From contig JAFSNB010000039.1 in the NCBI GenBank assembly GCA_017447625.1, forward strand, positions 1-64,000: a DNA stretch of 64,000 bases. The letters are read 5' to 3'. The notes under the pieces were generated by a model that was not told the DNA's origin, searched no databases, and saw only the letters and a program-made list of their open reading frames with translations. This DNA comes from Bacteroidaceae bacterium (lineage in GTDB: Bacteria > Bacteroidota > Bacteroidia > Bacteroidales > Bacteroidaceae). The position numbers and the translations under genes are program-made. This document shows positions 26,535 to 34,925 of this stretch, piece after piece. Every line of letters starts with the position of its first letter. The first letter of the stretch is position 1.

Positions 26535-28958
26535 ATGAAACACCTATTTCTATCGTTGGCTGTTGCGGCTGGTATGCTATTCGCCGCAAATACAGCCAGA
26601 GCCGCGCAAACGCCCGGCTCATTCAAGGTGGGCGACAAGACCTTCTTGCTCAATGACAAGCCCTTCGTGGTGAAGGCCGCAGAGGTTCATTACCCGCGCA
26701 TCCCGCGTGCCTACTGGGATCAGCGCATCAAGATGTGCAAGGCTCTTGGAATGAACACCCTCTGCATCTACATCTTCTGGAACTCACACGAACAGGAGAT
26801 GGATAAGTTTGACTTCACCGGCAACAACGACATCCGCTCCTTCGTAAAACTGGCACAGCAGAATGGCATGTATATCATTGTCCGTCCTGGCCCATACGTC
26901 TGCGCCGAGTGGGAAATGGGCGGTTTGCCCTGGTGGCTGCTTAAGAAGAAGGACATCCGTCTGCGCGAGCAAGATCCATTCTTCATGGAGCGTCTGGAGA
27001 TCTTCGAGAAGAAGGTGGGCGAACAACTCGGCGACCTGACCATTGACAAGGGCGGTCCGATTATCATGGTTCAAGTGGAGAACGAATACGGCTCTTACGG
27101 CGAGGACAAGCCTTACATCAGTGCCGTCAGGGATATTATCCGCAAGAGCGGCTTTGACAAAGTGGAGTTGTTCCAGTGCGACTGGTCTTCCAACTTCACC
27201 AAGAACGGTCTTGACGACCTCACCTGGACAATGAACTTCGGCACAGGCTCGAACATCGACCACGAGTTCAAGCGTCTCGGCGAGCTGCGTCCTAACAGCC
27301 CGAAGATGTGCTCCGAGTTCTGGAGCGGATGGTTCGACAAATGGGGCGGCCGCCACGAGACACGCGGCGCCGAAGCTATGGTCGATGGCATCTCGCAGAT
27401 GCTTGACCGCGGCATCTCCTTCTCCCTCTACATGACCCACGGCGGAACAAACTGGGGCCATTGGGCAGGTGCCAACAGCCCCGGCTTCGCGCCCGACGTG
27501 ACCTCTTACGACTACGACGCTCCCATCAACGAAGCCGGACAGGTAACCGACAAGTTCTGGAAGTTGCGCAAGGCTATAGAGAAGTACAGCGGCGACTGGG
27601 ATCCTGTTGCTCAGAAGTGGGTTGGTAAGAAGAAGCTGTCGGCCGTTCCCAAAGAAATCCAGACAATTGCTATCCCTAAGTTCGAGCTCAAGGAATTCGC
27701 GCCGCTGTTCTATGGCTGCGACAGTCTTGCCGTTCAGGGCGGTCTGAAAACCTTCGAGGAAATGGACTTCGGCTGGGGTTCAATGATGTACGTTACCGAG
27801 ATGCCAGAAATCCCAGTGCAGAGCATTCTGAAGCTTGATGCTCACGATTATGCTCAGGTCTTCATCAACGGCAAGTTCGTGGGCAAGCTGGATCGTGTGA
27901 AACACGAGCAGACATTGAAACTTCCAGCCGTAAAGAAAGGTGACTACCTGATGATTCTCGTCGAAGGGATGGGGCGTATCAACTTCGGTCGTGCTATCAA
28001 GGACTTCAAAGGCATCGTTAGCGATGTTCTTATCACCGCTGAAGTTGACAATAACGAAACAACATGGAAGCCCCGCCGATGGGTTAAGATTCGTCTGAAA
28101 GACGACTACGAGATAGCCCAAAATGCCTTTAATTCGAAAACCAGGTGTGTGCAAGTTATGCCTCACATGCATAATGGCAAGTGTGTGGAAGTTATGCCTG
28201 ATAACATTGGCTACTATCGTGGCTACTTCAATATCTCCAAGGTGGGCGACACCTTCCTCAACCTCGAGAACTGGGGCAAGGGTCAGGTCTATGTCAACGG
28301 TTATGCCGTAGGTCGCCACTGGTACATCGGTCCGCAGCAGACGCTCTACGTCCCCGGTTGCTGGCTGAAGAAGGGCAAGAATGAAGTCATCGTGCTCGAT
28401 GTCATGGGGCCGCGCGGCGAGAAGACCATCGAAGGCCTGAAGAAACCAATCATCGACAAACTGAATCTGGACCGCCCGCAGACTCACCGTCTCGAAGGTC
28501 AGACGCTCGACCTCACAGGTGAGAAGCCCGTTCTCGAAGGCGAGTTCAAGGCTGGCAACGGCTGGCAGGAAGTGAAGTTCGCACAGCCCGTCTCTGGCCG
28601 TTACGTCTGCATCGAGGCCCTCAACAGCCACATGAACCGCGAGTATTGCTGCATTGCCGAGTGGTATATGCTCGGAGCTGACGGCACACGCCTCAGCCGC
28701 GAACCCTGGCAGGTGGCTTACTGCGATGACGAGGACATCGAAAGCGGCAACAAGACAGCCGACAAGATCTTCGACCTGCAGGAGAGCACCTATTGGAGCA
28801 CAAACCAAGGCGTTCAGTTCCCCCACTACCTCATCATCGACCTCGGACAGGACCAGACCTTCACAGGTTTCCAATACCTGCCTCGCGTTGAAGCGGGAGC
28901 ACCTGAGAGCATCCGCCAGTACCGCATCTACGTCAAGAGCGGAGCCTTCAAAATGTAA
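26535..28958 (+). CDS. Glycoside hydrolase family 35 beta-galactosidase with discoidin-like C-terminal domain
   Basis: The 807-residue protein has a signal peptide ending near ARAA (24). The GH35 TIM-barrel has acid/base Glu184 (VQVENEYGSYG) and nucleophile Glu261 (CSEFWSGWFDKWG). Further signatures are AEVHYPRIPRAYW and YMTHGGTNWGHWAGAN. Jelly-roll domains follow, and the last about 130 residues resemble an F5/8 type C (discoidin) carbohydrate-binding domain (STYWSTNQGVQFPHYLIIDL). It removes terminal beta-galactose from glycans in the periplasm or at the surface. At 28146-28202 two copies of GTGTGTG[CG]AAGTTATGCCT, 38 bases apart, encode an unusual internal duplication (CVQVMP/CVEVMP). Confidence 0.94.
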   Translation: MKHLFLSLAVAAGMLFAANTARAAQTPGSFKVGDKTFLLNDKPFVVKAAEVHYPRIPRAYWDQRIKMCKALGMNTLCIYIFWNSHEQEMDKFDFTGNNDIRSFVKLAQQNGMYIIVRPGPYVCAEWEMGGLPWWLLKKKDIRLREQDPFFMERLEIFEKKVGEQLGDLTIDKGGPIIMVQVENEYGSYGEDKPYISAVRDIIRKSGFDKVELFQCDWSSNFTKNGLDDLTWTMNFGTGSNIDHEFKRLGELRPNSPKMCSEFWSGWFDKWGGRHETRGAEAMVDGISQMLDRGISFSLYMTHGGTNWGHWAGANSPGFAPDVTSYDYDAPINEAGQVTDKFWKLRKAIEKYSGDWDPVAQKWVGKKKLSAVPKEIQTIAIPKFELKEFAPLFYGCDSLAVQGGLKTFEEMDFGWGSMMYVTEMPEIPVQSILKLDAHDYAQVFINGKFVGKLDRVKHEQTLKLPAVKKGDYLMILVEGMGRINFGRAIKDFKGIVSDVLITAEVDNNETTWKPRRWVKIRLKDDYEIAQNAFNSKTRCVQVMPHMHNGKCVEVMPDNIGYYRGYFNISKVGDTFLNLENWGKGQVYVNGYAVGRHWYIGPQQTLYVPGCWLKKGKNEVIVLDVMGPRGEKTIEGLKKPIIDKLNLDRPQTHRLEGQTLDLTGEKPVLEGEFKAGNGWQEVKFAQPVSGRYVCIEALNSHMNREYCCIAEWYMLGADGTRLSREPWQVAYCDDEDIESGNKTADKIFDLQESTYWSTNQGVQFPHYLIIDLGQDQTFTGFQYLPRVEAGAPESIRQYRIYVKSGAFKM

Positions 28959-28988
28959 TCAAAGGTACGCTAAAAGAATAAATAATAT

Positions 28989-29026
28989 AAGAGGGTGTGT
29001 CAAAATAGGCACATCCTCTTTTTTTT
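28989..29026 (+). terminator. Intrinsic terminator of GH35
   Basis: A 13-base stem (28989-29001 with 29008-29020, two G-U pairs) is followed by a run of eight T. Confidence 0.85.
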
Positions 29027-29185
29027 CAACACAGGGTTTTGCATGTGACCCGATATTGTCCCCCCTGGCCTACAGCATTTTAGAGCGGGGGCTATAACAT
29101 TGTTGGAAAGGGGCTACTTTCATCCTTTTTCGCATCCTTTTCAAAAAAACATGGCGATAGATGCATGAGTTTCACTGAAAATGAT

Positions 29186-29193
29186 TACTTTTG
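29186..29193 (+). promoter_or_regulatory. Promoter -7 box with a leader of about 470 bases
   Basis: TACTTTTG matches TAnnTTTG. The next convincing start codon is at 29665, so the transcript would carry a leader of about 465 bases. Confidence 0.5.
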
Positions 29194-29664
29194 CACCGGA
29201 TTCTGCAAAACGGAAGATTCAAAGAGAATCTGTCAACCGAAATATCCGAAGCATTAATATTCACCATCTAACACAAGCAACTGCCTATGATTTGACAACA
29301 AACAGCGGGGAGTTAGACACACGCGAATAGCGAGGCACTCCCAAGGGACTCTACCCGACACTACTCTCTCATTATTAACAATTCAACGAGGCAACAGCCT
29401 CACAACGTTTAACTTAATACACGGAGAAGTGCGCTGAAGTCCCCTTCGCAGTCTTATCGATAACTTGAGCTTTCTGCTCTTGTTCTCTCATTCTTGAATA
29501 CCGGCAAACATTCACGCTGAGAGCAAGCAGTTCAGAAAGTTCACGTCCGCTGAGGGCGTGAACTGTTCTTGCTTGTTTAGCGTAATGGTCTACTTGCCGG
29601 TAACCTAAGAATGAGAATAAGCACTGAATGGTCTCACGCCTTTTCTTATTCAATCAACTCAACA
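29194..29664 (+). ncRNA. Long structured leader or non-coding RNA candidate
   Basis: Several stem-loops can be drawn: AGATTC/GAATCT near 29214-29236, GGGAGT/ACTCCC at about 29308-29342, and GAGGC-aaca-GCCTC at 29388-29401. The largest is an imperfect palindrome at 29490-29612, with arms of about 56 bases around an 11-base loop. Its paired blocks include ATTCTT/AAGAAT, TACCGGCAA/TTGCCGGTA and AGTTCACG/CGTGAACT. The stretch lies between a promoter and a lipoprotein gene. I recognise no known RNA family. Confidence 0.4.
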
Positions 29665-31038
29665 ATGAAAACTTACAGAATCAACTGCCAGCATTGGCTC
29701 TGCGCCCTGCTGGTGCTTGCCGCGAGCACAGTCTGCTTCACAGCATGCAGTAAAGAAGAAACAGAAGCTGCCATTGACAACTCCGACAAAGGTAAGGACA
29801 ACACCACCGACATGGTCGTTACCGGCGGTATAGGTGCATCTTCCATCGGTGAGGATGACAAGGTGGCTGTGGAGGCGTCTGGCTATCTGAACCTGCCAGA
29901 CGATGTAAAAGCTACGCTCGGTTTGGGTGTCCAGCTCTTTGGCGTGGAGATTTCCACCAGCCAGTCTTTCCCCGAAAATGCAACATCGCGGACTGCCGGT
30001 CTCCGACTGGAAGACAACCGCAAGTTTACGGTTACTTTAGGTGGACTGAAAGAGAACACTCTATATTACTACCGTTCATTCTTCGGGGCTGGTGAGATAT
30101 TTGTCTATGGAAACACTGAATCATTCACCTCTCCGAGTATCGCAGCTGCACTGGGTGCGCTTACGACAGATGATCCCCGCTATGTAGGAAACCACAGCGC
30201 AAATATACCAGTGAGCGGCGGAGCACGACAGATTGCCTACGACATAGATGCCTCGAAGCTAACGGCTGAAAACATCCGACAGGGTAAAGTGGCAATATGC
30301 GATGGCTCTATCAATGACTTAGAGAGCGGCACCACCTACTATTATTGCGCGGTCCGCATCATTAAGGACTATGTGGGTATGGGTGAGGTGAAAAGCTTTA
30401 CAACAGAAGGACTTAATGTGAAGGAGTTGGCCAAGAGCATGACTTTCAACATCACTTACGACGAAACCACCACCTTCCAATGGAAAGCCAGCTTCACATC
30501 ATCGTTAGCCAGCAAATATCCAGGAAGCAACATCAAGTATGCCATCCGGGCTTACCTCGAAAGCAACTACCCTCTTACTTCCGATGAGGATAGATTCAAC
30601 ATAACAACTTATGGCGGCAATGATAGCAAGGTCTATGCAGAAGACAATGGCAGCAGTTACACCGCTGTGACGTACCCACCAATGTATGTGTGTGCTCACT
30701 ACAATGACGATTTGGTGGATGGAGTGGAATTTGAGGAATTCGCAAAATTATTTCCATTCTGGGAGGGAATAAGGAGGCATATTTATTATGGAACAGCGAG
30801 TGATGACGAAAAAATGGTTTATGAAGAAATAGGTGGGGATCGTCCTTTTGAAAGCGATTATCATCAAAGCACATACCAATACATCCACAACTATTTAGAC
30901 GTAATCGTCGAGATAGACGGCAAGGACTATGTCGTGAAGAAACAGGAAGGCAAGCTCCGCATGATATGGGACGTTGATGTTACCAAGTCATCATCTGGCC
31001 GAGGCGGTCGGGCAAAAGTGGTTACGATCACGAGATAA
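29665..31038 (+). CDS. Lipoprotein with fibronectin-like repeats, function unknown
   Basis: The ATG at 29665 begins a lipoprotein signal (CALLVLAASTVCFTACSK, Cys28), so it is preferred over the in-frame ATG at 29611; the product has 457 residues. Two Fn3-like modules are suggested by repeated GLKENTLYYYRSFF / ESGTTYYYCAVRI motifs at about 120-135 and 220-235. The C-terminal 200 residues (from about LAKSMTFNITYDETTTFQW) are unrecognised and include a Ser/Gly/Arg-rich tail. It is probably displayed on the outer membrane. It has its own promoter and long leader upstream and a terminator downstream. Confidence 0.75.
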   Translation: MKTYRINCQHWLCALLVLAASTVCFTACSKEETEAAIDNSDKGKDNTTDMVVTGGIGASSIGEDDKVAVEASGYLNLPDDVKATLGLGVQLFGVEISTSQSFPENATSRTAGLRLEDNRKFTVTLGGLKENTLYYYRSFFGAGEIFVYGNTESFTSPSIAAALGALTTDDPRYVGNHSANIPVSGGARQIAYDIDASKLTAENIRQGKVAICDGSINDLESGTTYYYCAVRIIKDYVGMGEVKSFTTEGLNVKELAKSMTFNITYDETTTFQWKASFTSSLASKYPGSNIKYAIRAYLESNYPLTSDEDRFNITTYGGNDSKVYAEDNGSSYTAVTYPPMYVCAHYNDDLVDGVEFEEFAKLFPFWEGIRRHIYYGTASDDEKMVYEEIGGDRPFESDYHQSTYQYIHNYLDVIVEIDGKDYVVKKQEGKLRMIWDVDVTKSSSGRGGRAKVVTITR

Positions 31039-31100
31039 TTGCCGAAGTGTAAGAGAGAATCTCGAATGCATATAGTGGTCATTCAGCAACAATATTATCG

Positions 31101-31142
31101 AGTAGGAGGCGAACAAAGTAGTTTTCCTCCTACTTTCTTTTT
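31101..31142 (+). terminator. Intrinsic terminator of the 29.7 kb lipoprotein gene
   Basis: AGTAGGAGG (31101-31109) pairs with CCTCCTACT (31126-31134), followed by TTCTTTTTT. Confidence 0.85.
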
Positions 31143-31150
31143 CCGACATC

Positions 31151-31273
31151 TCACACCAGCCACTTTTGAATCTGTTCTTGTGCAACTGTGATTGCATCAT
31201 TACTAAGTTCATCATCGCCTACAGCATCATGAACTATATCTGCTAACCACAACGTCAGCATCTCAAATATCAT
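31151..31273 (-). CDS. Small ORF downstream of the DUF6398 gene
   Basis: A 40-codon frame on the minus strand starts with ATG 14 bases after the DUF6398 stop. The product is acidic and helical (FEMLTLWLADIVHDAVGDDE, then AITVAQEQIQKWLV). Its position and protein-like composition suggest a genuine small gene in the same transcript. I do not recognise it. Confidence 0.45.
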   Translation of the reverse strand: MIFEMLTLWLADIVHDAVGDDELSNDAITVAQEQIQKWLV

Positions 31274-31287
31274 ATCCGTACCTTTTA

Positions 31288-31710
31288 CTAATCAAAGAAA
31301 ATGATACCATTTCTCATCACAAGATGATTGAAGGGATTGTTATCGGCAATCTCCTTCAGAGAGAAATCAGGGTCAAAGACGTTGCTTATCTTCAATAAGT
31401 CTTTGATGACTCTCGATTTCTGTGCTATTGTTGAGCCGCTTGCCCCAAAATGATCTGCGATTTCAGCGGATGATGTATTCAGCCGAGAACTTTTGCTAAA
31501 CATGAAGTTGATGCTGCAGATAGTATATACAGACGCAGCTGCCCATATCTCTACTCTTCCAGATTGTAGTGGGCAGGAACGCTTGCGTCCCAGTTTCTGC
31601 ACAAGTTTTGTACACAGTTCAGCGCACTCATCATCCAAGTGCTCTTTGCAAAATGCTGTAGCAAGTTCTATAACCCTTGCTTCTCTTTCTTTTAGTTGTT
31701 GCTTATCCAT
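31288..31710 (-). CDS. DUF6398 domain-containing protein
   Basis: The protein has 140 residues from the ATG at 31710; an upstream in-frame start at 31794 would add a poorly conserved basic leader. The core is typical of DUF6398: a Cys/Glu-rich helical N-terminus (ATAFCKEHLDDECAELCTKL), then WAAASVYTICSINFMF, then a helix-turn-helix-like segment (SSAEIADHFGASGSTIAQKSRVI). The family is found across bacteria, often beside SEC-C or small accessory proteins; its function is unknown, and DNA binding is possible. Upstream DNA is rich in GACTAG-type palindromes. Confidence 0.75.
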   Translation of the reverse strand: MDKQQLKEREARVIELATAFCKEHLDDECAELCTKLVQKLGRKRSCPLQSGRVEIWAAASVYTICSINFMFSKSSRLNTSSAEIADHFGASGSTIAQKSRVIKDLLKISNVFDPDFSLKEIADNNPFNHLVMRNGIIFFD

Positions 31711-31744
31711 TTGTATATTCTTTTCTCGTTTTATACTTCGACTA

Positions 31745-31890
31745 AACTGCCCGGAAATGACTACTTTTATGACTAGAAGCCTCCGACTAGTCATTTTCTA
31801 GTCGTTTTTATAACCAATTAGTCGCTATTAACCTTTGCCATTTGGCCATATTTGCGAATACTGGCTATAATTTGGCCATATATTTAATCA
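31745..31890. promoter_or_regulatory. Upstream region of DUF6398 gene with palindromes and direct repeats
   Basis: ATGACTA (31770-31776) and TAGTCAT (31789-31795) form a palindrome, GACTAG (31787-31792) and CTAGTC (31799-31804) another, and TTTGGCCATAT occurs twice (about 31841 and 31871). These could be operator sites; no clear -7 box is visible. Confidence 0.35.
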
Positions 31891-32061
31891 TTATAGTTCA
31901 TTCTCGAACCAAGTACGGCCATTTACCTGTATCATATTCTCATTTTTTATTTCTTCCAATATGTGCCGGAGCAGCTTACGCTTTTGTTCCAAAGACTTTG
32001 TCGAAGGAACTACCTCCTTGATGTATTCTAGAATAGCATCGAGCTTCCGCAGCTTTTCCAA
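31891..32061 (-). CDS. Possible small protein with TTG start (56 residues)
   Basis: An open minus-strand frame runs from TTG 32061 to TAA 31891. It lies immediately downstream of a TATCTTTG box (32065-32072), so the transcript would be nearly leaderless. The product is charged and helical (EKLRKLDAILEYIKEVVPST; LEQKRKLLRHILEEIKNENM) and ends QVNGRTWFENEL. It could also be the C-terminus of a truncated gene brought next to a promoter. Confidence 0.35.
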   Translation of the reverse strand: MEKLRKLDAILEYIKEVVPSTKSLEQKRKLLRHILEEIKNENMIQVNGRTWFENEL

Positions 32062-32216
32062 GCGCAAAGATACACAATTTCCCGATATTCCGCACGAAGA
32101 ATTGTCAATTTTCAGTTATCAATTGTCAATTAACGAAAAATATCCGTTTGTCTCAGTATGTCAAAGAACGCGAGTTGTGTTCTTTGACAAGAATAGCTGT
32201 GTTGAAGAACAAGCAT

Positions 32217-32252
32217 AAAAAAAGCCCCTCCGCGCAGATATGGAAGGGCTTA
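32217..32252 (-). terminator. Intrinsic terminator of the first M6 protease gene
   Basis: On the minus strand AAGCCCCT pairs with AGGGGCTT (32245-32252 with 32222-32229) and a T-run follows, 27 bases after the stop codon. Confidence 0.85.
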
Positions 32253-32278
32253 TGATGTTAAAGCTATGAGGTTGTGGC

Positions 32279-34750
32279 TTAGCGCACAACTTTCTTTCCG
32301 TTGATGATGTAAAGGCCCTTCGGGAGTTGGCCGCTGGCCGCTGCTCTCTGGCCGTTGGCAATCCTGCGGCCGCTGAGGTCGAAGATATGGCTGTTAGCTG
32401 CGGACTGGTTTCCGCTGGCATTCACATCTGAAATTGCGACTGCATCAGAGAGAGTGACAGAAGCTATTGGAGACCAAGAAGAAGTGTTGCCGTCTGCATC
32501 CACGGCCTGCACCTGATACTCGTAAGTGGTGTTGGGAGTGAGTGAAGTGACGGTGTAGCGGGTAGCCTGGATATTCTCAACTGTAGTCCAAGCAGCTGGT
32601 GCGAATCTCTTCACTTCAGACTCGGTGATGTCCTCCATGCTCACTTCTCCGTCATAAATGCAGATGTTGGAGAGATAGAAACGTTTCTTGGCTGCTTTGT
32701 TGGCAAACTGTACAGAGAATGTCTCAGGCACGCCGGTAAAGGAAACTATCTTGTCATTTCCATCCAGAGTATTCACAGTCTGTGTTGCTACAATCTCCGA
32801 GCCGCTGAGGATATTGATAACAAGCGAAGAGTTGTCAGAGCCATAGCTGAGAGCATTGAAGCGAACAGACACGGTGCCTGTGGCACTCTGCAACGTCGGC
32901 GAGGTGAGGTATCCGGATGCGCTGCCCGTTCCGAGCTTTGCACCGCTGACACCCTGATATAACTTATAAGAGGTCCAGCCTGTAGTCTGAGTCAGAACGT
33001 CAATCTGGTCGGAAACGTCTTTGGTCCCGTCTGAAGCTCTAATGAAGTTCTCGAAGTTCTCAGAGAGCAGGGTGGTAAACGCTTCCTCAGCTTTCTCGCG
33101 ATAGCGGAAAGTGTAGGATTCGGCTTCAGTTACTGTACTCCAAACAGCTGTGAATGATGTTGCTGTGTGGCTGCCAGCGTCTTTGTTTATTACAGGTGCG
33201 GCAATGGAGTTGCCTCCGTCAAAGAGGAAAAAGATAAGTCCGTCCTTCTCTGTTATCTCGCTGAAGGTGTGGTTGTTCCACGAGAAGGCGGTCTTCTTTG
33301 AAGTGCCGGGCCAGGGGTCGCCAGCTAATCCAGCTGCTGAATAATACGGGCTGTCCTGAGAGCCGGCATCGTATTTGAAAGCACCGTCAGCAGGGATAAT
33401 GGTCATGCGCTGGGTGGAGTTGTTCACTGTGTTCTCTTCCCAGTCTTGAGCATTGTAGCGTACATACTGCACCAACATACCGTGTCCGTACGAAGCCCCG
33501 TCCCACCCTTTCTGTTGGTGGTTATACATCAGATAGTAGGTGCTGTTGGCATCCGCTTTCCCGCTCTTCATCAGCACGTATGCCACGGGCGAATCCTGTA
33601 TTGCAGGCATATCCTTCACCGTAAGTGGATTGGTGAGCTGTACGGGCTCTAACCAGCCGCTGAACCAACGCTCGTAGGCTGTGTAACCGGCAGGCTGGAA
33701 GCCGTCGCCGTTGTATGCTCCGGCATCCATCAGATCCCAAGAATCCATGCCGAGATTACCACTGTATTCTGTGTCGTAGAAGTCGGGCAGGCCGAGACAG
33801 TGGCTGAACTCGTGGCACATGGTTCCTATGCCGTCAATCTTACTGCCGCTGGCGCCATAGAGTTCAGAACCGCAGGCGTAGGTGTCTATCGTAACGCCGT
33901 CGAGTACGAGGCTATAAATATTATTGTCTTTTTTATAGTACTCAGAGAAAGCGCTGTCCCAATAATATCCCCCAGAGAGGTTATATTCATGTGGCCAGAT
34001 GGTATTTGACGCACCACCAGAGGACTCGGCGTAGCCTGCATAGACGACATAAACCTGATCAACCTCGCCGTCGCCGTCCCAGTCGTAGTCGGCGAAATTC
34101 ACCTGTGAGTCGGCCAGTTTGCAAGCCTCAGAGACCATAACGTGCGGGTGTTTGTCATCGCCGTTGCTGTCATTGGCTCCGTAATAGTTCATGTTATTCG
34201 ACACCGTGACGGGGCCTACGACATCGAACTCCAGGTCGAACTGGCCATAGCTCTGGTCGCGGAAATACTCGTGAACGGAACCGTAGTTCTGTCCGTAAGG
34301 GTTGTTCTCGTCGTTCATCATCTGGACGAAATACTCGTGTTTGCTGGTGCTCTTGAAAGACTTGTCCGCGAAGTTTACAAGAATCACAAGGCCCTTCTTC
34401 TTCACTACAGCGGTCTCAGCACGGCGGGCAGCCTTGCGAGCGGATGTGAACATCTTGTTTGTCTTGGCCAAACGATCCAGACGGTGAGCGTTACGACGCT
34501 CTCCAAGCTCCTTGCTCGTCTGCTTTACGAGCTCTTTGGAAACAGCTTGCCAACGGCCGTCGGCAGTCTCAACCAGCGGAGTTCCGTCTGTGGTCACATA
34601 ATAGTGGAAAGCTTCGTCACCGGCAAGAGTTGCGGTAACTGTTTTTCCATCGGTTAGAGTCAAGGTTTTCTGTACGCCGCGTTTTGCGGGGATTGCGAGT
34701 GCAACAACACTGATGGCAGCAAAGGCCATCAACATCAACATTTTCTTCAT
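32279..34750 (-). CDS. M6 family metalloprotease with C-terminal sorting tail
   Basis: The 823-residue protein has a signal peptide at residues 1-20. The zinc site HEFSH is in MCHEFSHCLGLPDFYD, with the downstream GYTAYERWFSGWL typical of M6 (immune inhibitor A-like) peptidases. After the protease domain there are Fn3-like segments (TATSFTAVWSTVTEAESYTF; RYTVTSLTPNTTYEYQVQAV), interrupted by a carbohydrate-module-like insert (about 575-700). The C-terminus, IFDLSGRRI followed by LPKGLYIINGKKVV, fits a type IX secretion sorting signal. It is probably a cell-surface protease of broad specificity. A second M6 gene lies upstream on the same strand, separated by repeat DNA. Confidence 0.88.
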   Translation of the reverse strand: MKKMLMLMAFAAISVVALAIPAKRGVQKTLTLTDGKTVTATLAGDEAFHYYVTTDGTPLVETADGRWQAVSKELVKQTSKELGERRNAHRLDRLAKTNKMFTSARKAARRAETAVVKKKGLVILVNFADKSFKSTSKHEYFVQMMNDENNPYGQNYGSVHEYFRDQSYGQFDLEFDVVGPVTVSNNMNYYGANDSNGDDKHPHVMVSEACKLADSQVNFADYDWDGDGEVDQVYVVYAGYAESSGGASNTIWPHEYNLSGGYYWDSAFSEYYKKDNNIYSLVLDGVTIDTYACGSELYGASGSKIDGIGTMCHEFSHCLGLPDFYDTEYSGNLGMDSWDLMDAGAYNGDGFQPAGYTAYERWFSGWLEPVQLTNPLTVKDMPAIQDSPVAYVLMKSGKADANSTYYLMYNHQQKGWDGASYGHGMLVQYVRYNAQDWEENTVNNSTQRMTIIPADGAFKYDAGSQDSPYYSAAGLAGDPWPGTSKKTAFSWNNHTFSEITEKDGLIFFLFDGGNSIAAPVINKDAGSHTATSFTAVWSTVTEAESYTFRYREKAEEAFTTLLSENFENFIRASDGTKDVSDQIDVLTQTTGWTSYKLYQGVSGAKLGTGSASGYLTSPTLQSATGTVSVRFNALSYGSDNSSLVINILSGSEIVATQTVNTLDGNDKIVSFTGVPETFSVQFANKAAKKRFYLSNICIYDGEVSMEDITESEVKRFAPAAWTTVENIQATRYTVTSLTPNTTYEYQVQAVDADGNTSSWSPIASVTLSDAVAISDVNASGNQSAANSHIFDLSGRRIANGQRAAASGQLPKGLYIINGKKVVR

Positions 34751-34754
34751 ATAT

Positions 34755-34925
34755 TAATTGTCTCTTTTAATTTTTCCCTTTTAATTTTTAATTTCATTTT
34801 GCAGCCTTTCGATTTTTCGATTATTCGTTTAAACGATTATTCGGGTTTTCGCCTGGCCGCCTTCAATCTCTAATCTTTAATCTCTAATCTCCCAGCATCC
34901 CCCTTTGGGGGATTATAGGGGGCCT
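34755..34925. repeat. Modular intergenic repeat block between the two M6 genes
   Basis: In order: aattttt words, attattcgtttaaacgattattcgg (34820-34844), ctctaatctttaatctctaatctc (34865-34890), and the hairpin CCCCC-ttt-GGGGG followed by attatagggggcc. The last word is nearly identical to 55500-55526. Confidence 0.65.

Noticed and set aside
22843-28958. Complete polysaccharide-utilisation locus around GH3 and GH35
   Set aside because: No SusC/SusD pair, sensor regulator or transporter lies in the segment; only a metal exporter separates the two hydrolases.
29490-29612. Integron attC site
   Set aside because: The palindrome lacks the RYYYAAC/GTTRRRY end motifs and there is no integrase or cassette array.
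29414-29653. 79-codon minus-strand frame over the large palindrome
   Set aside because: It reads through both arms of the palindrome, so its apparent protein-like quality may come from the structure. No start signal or homologue is known to me.
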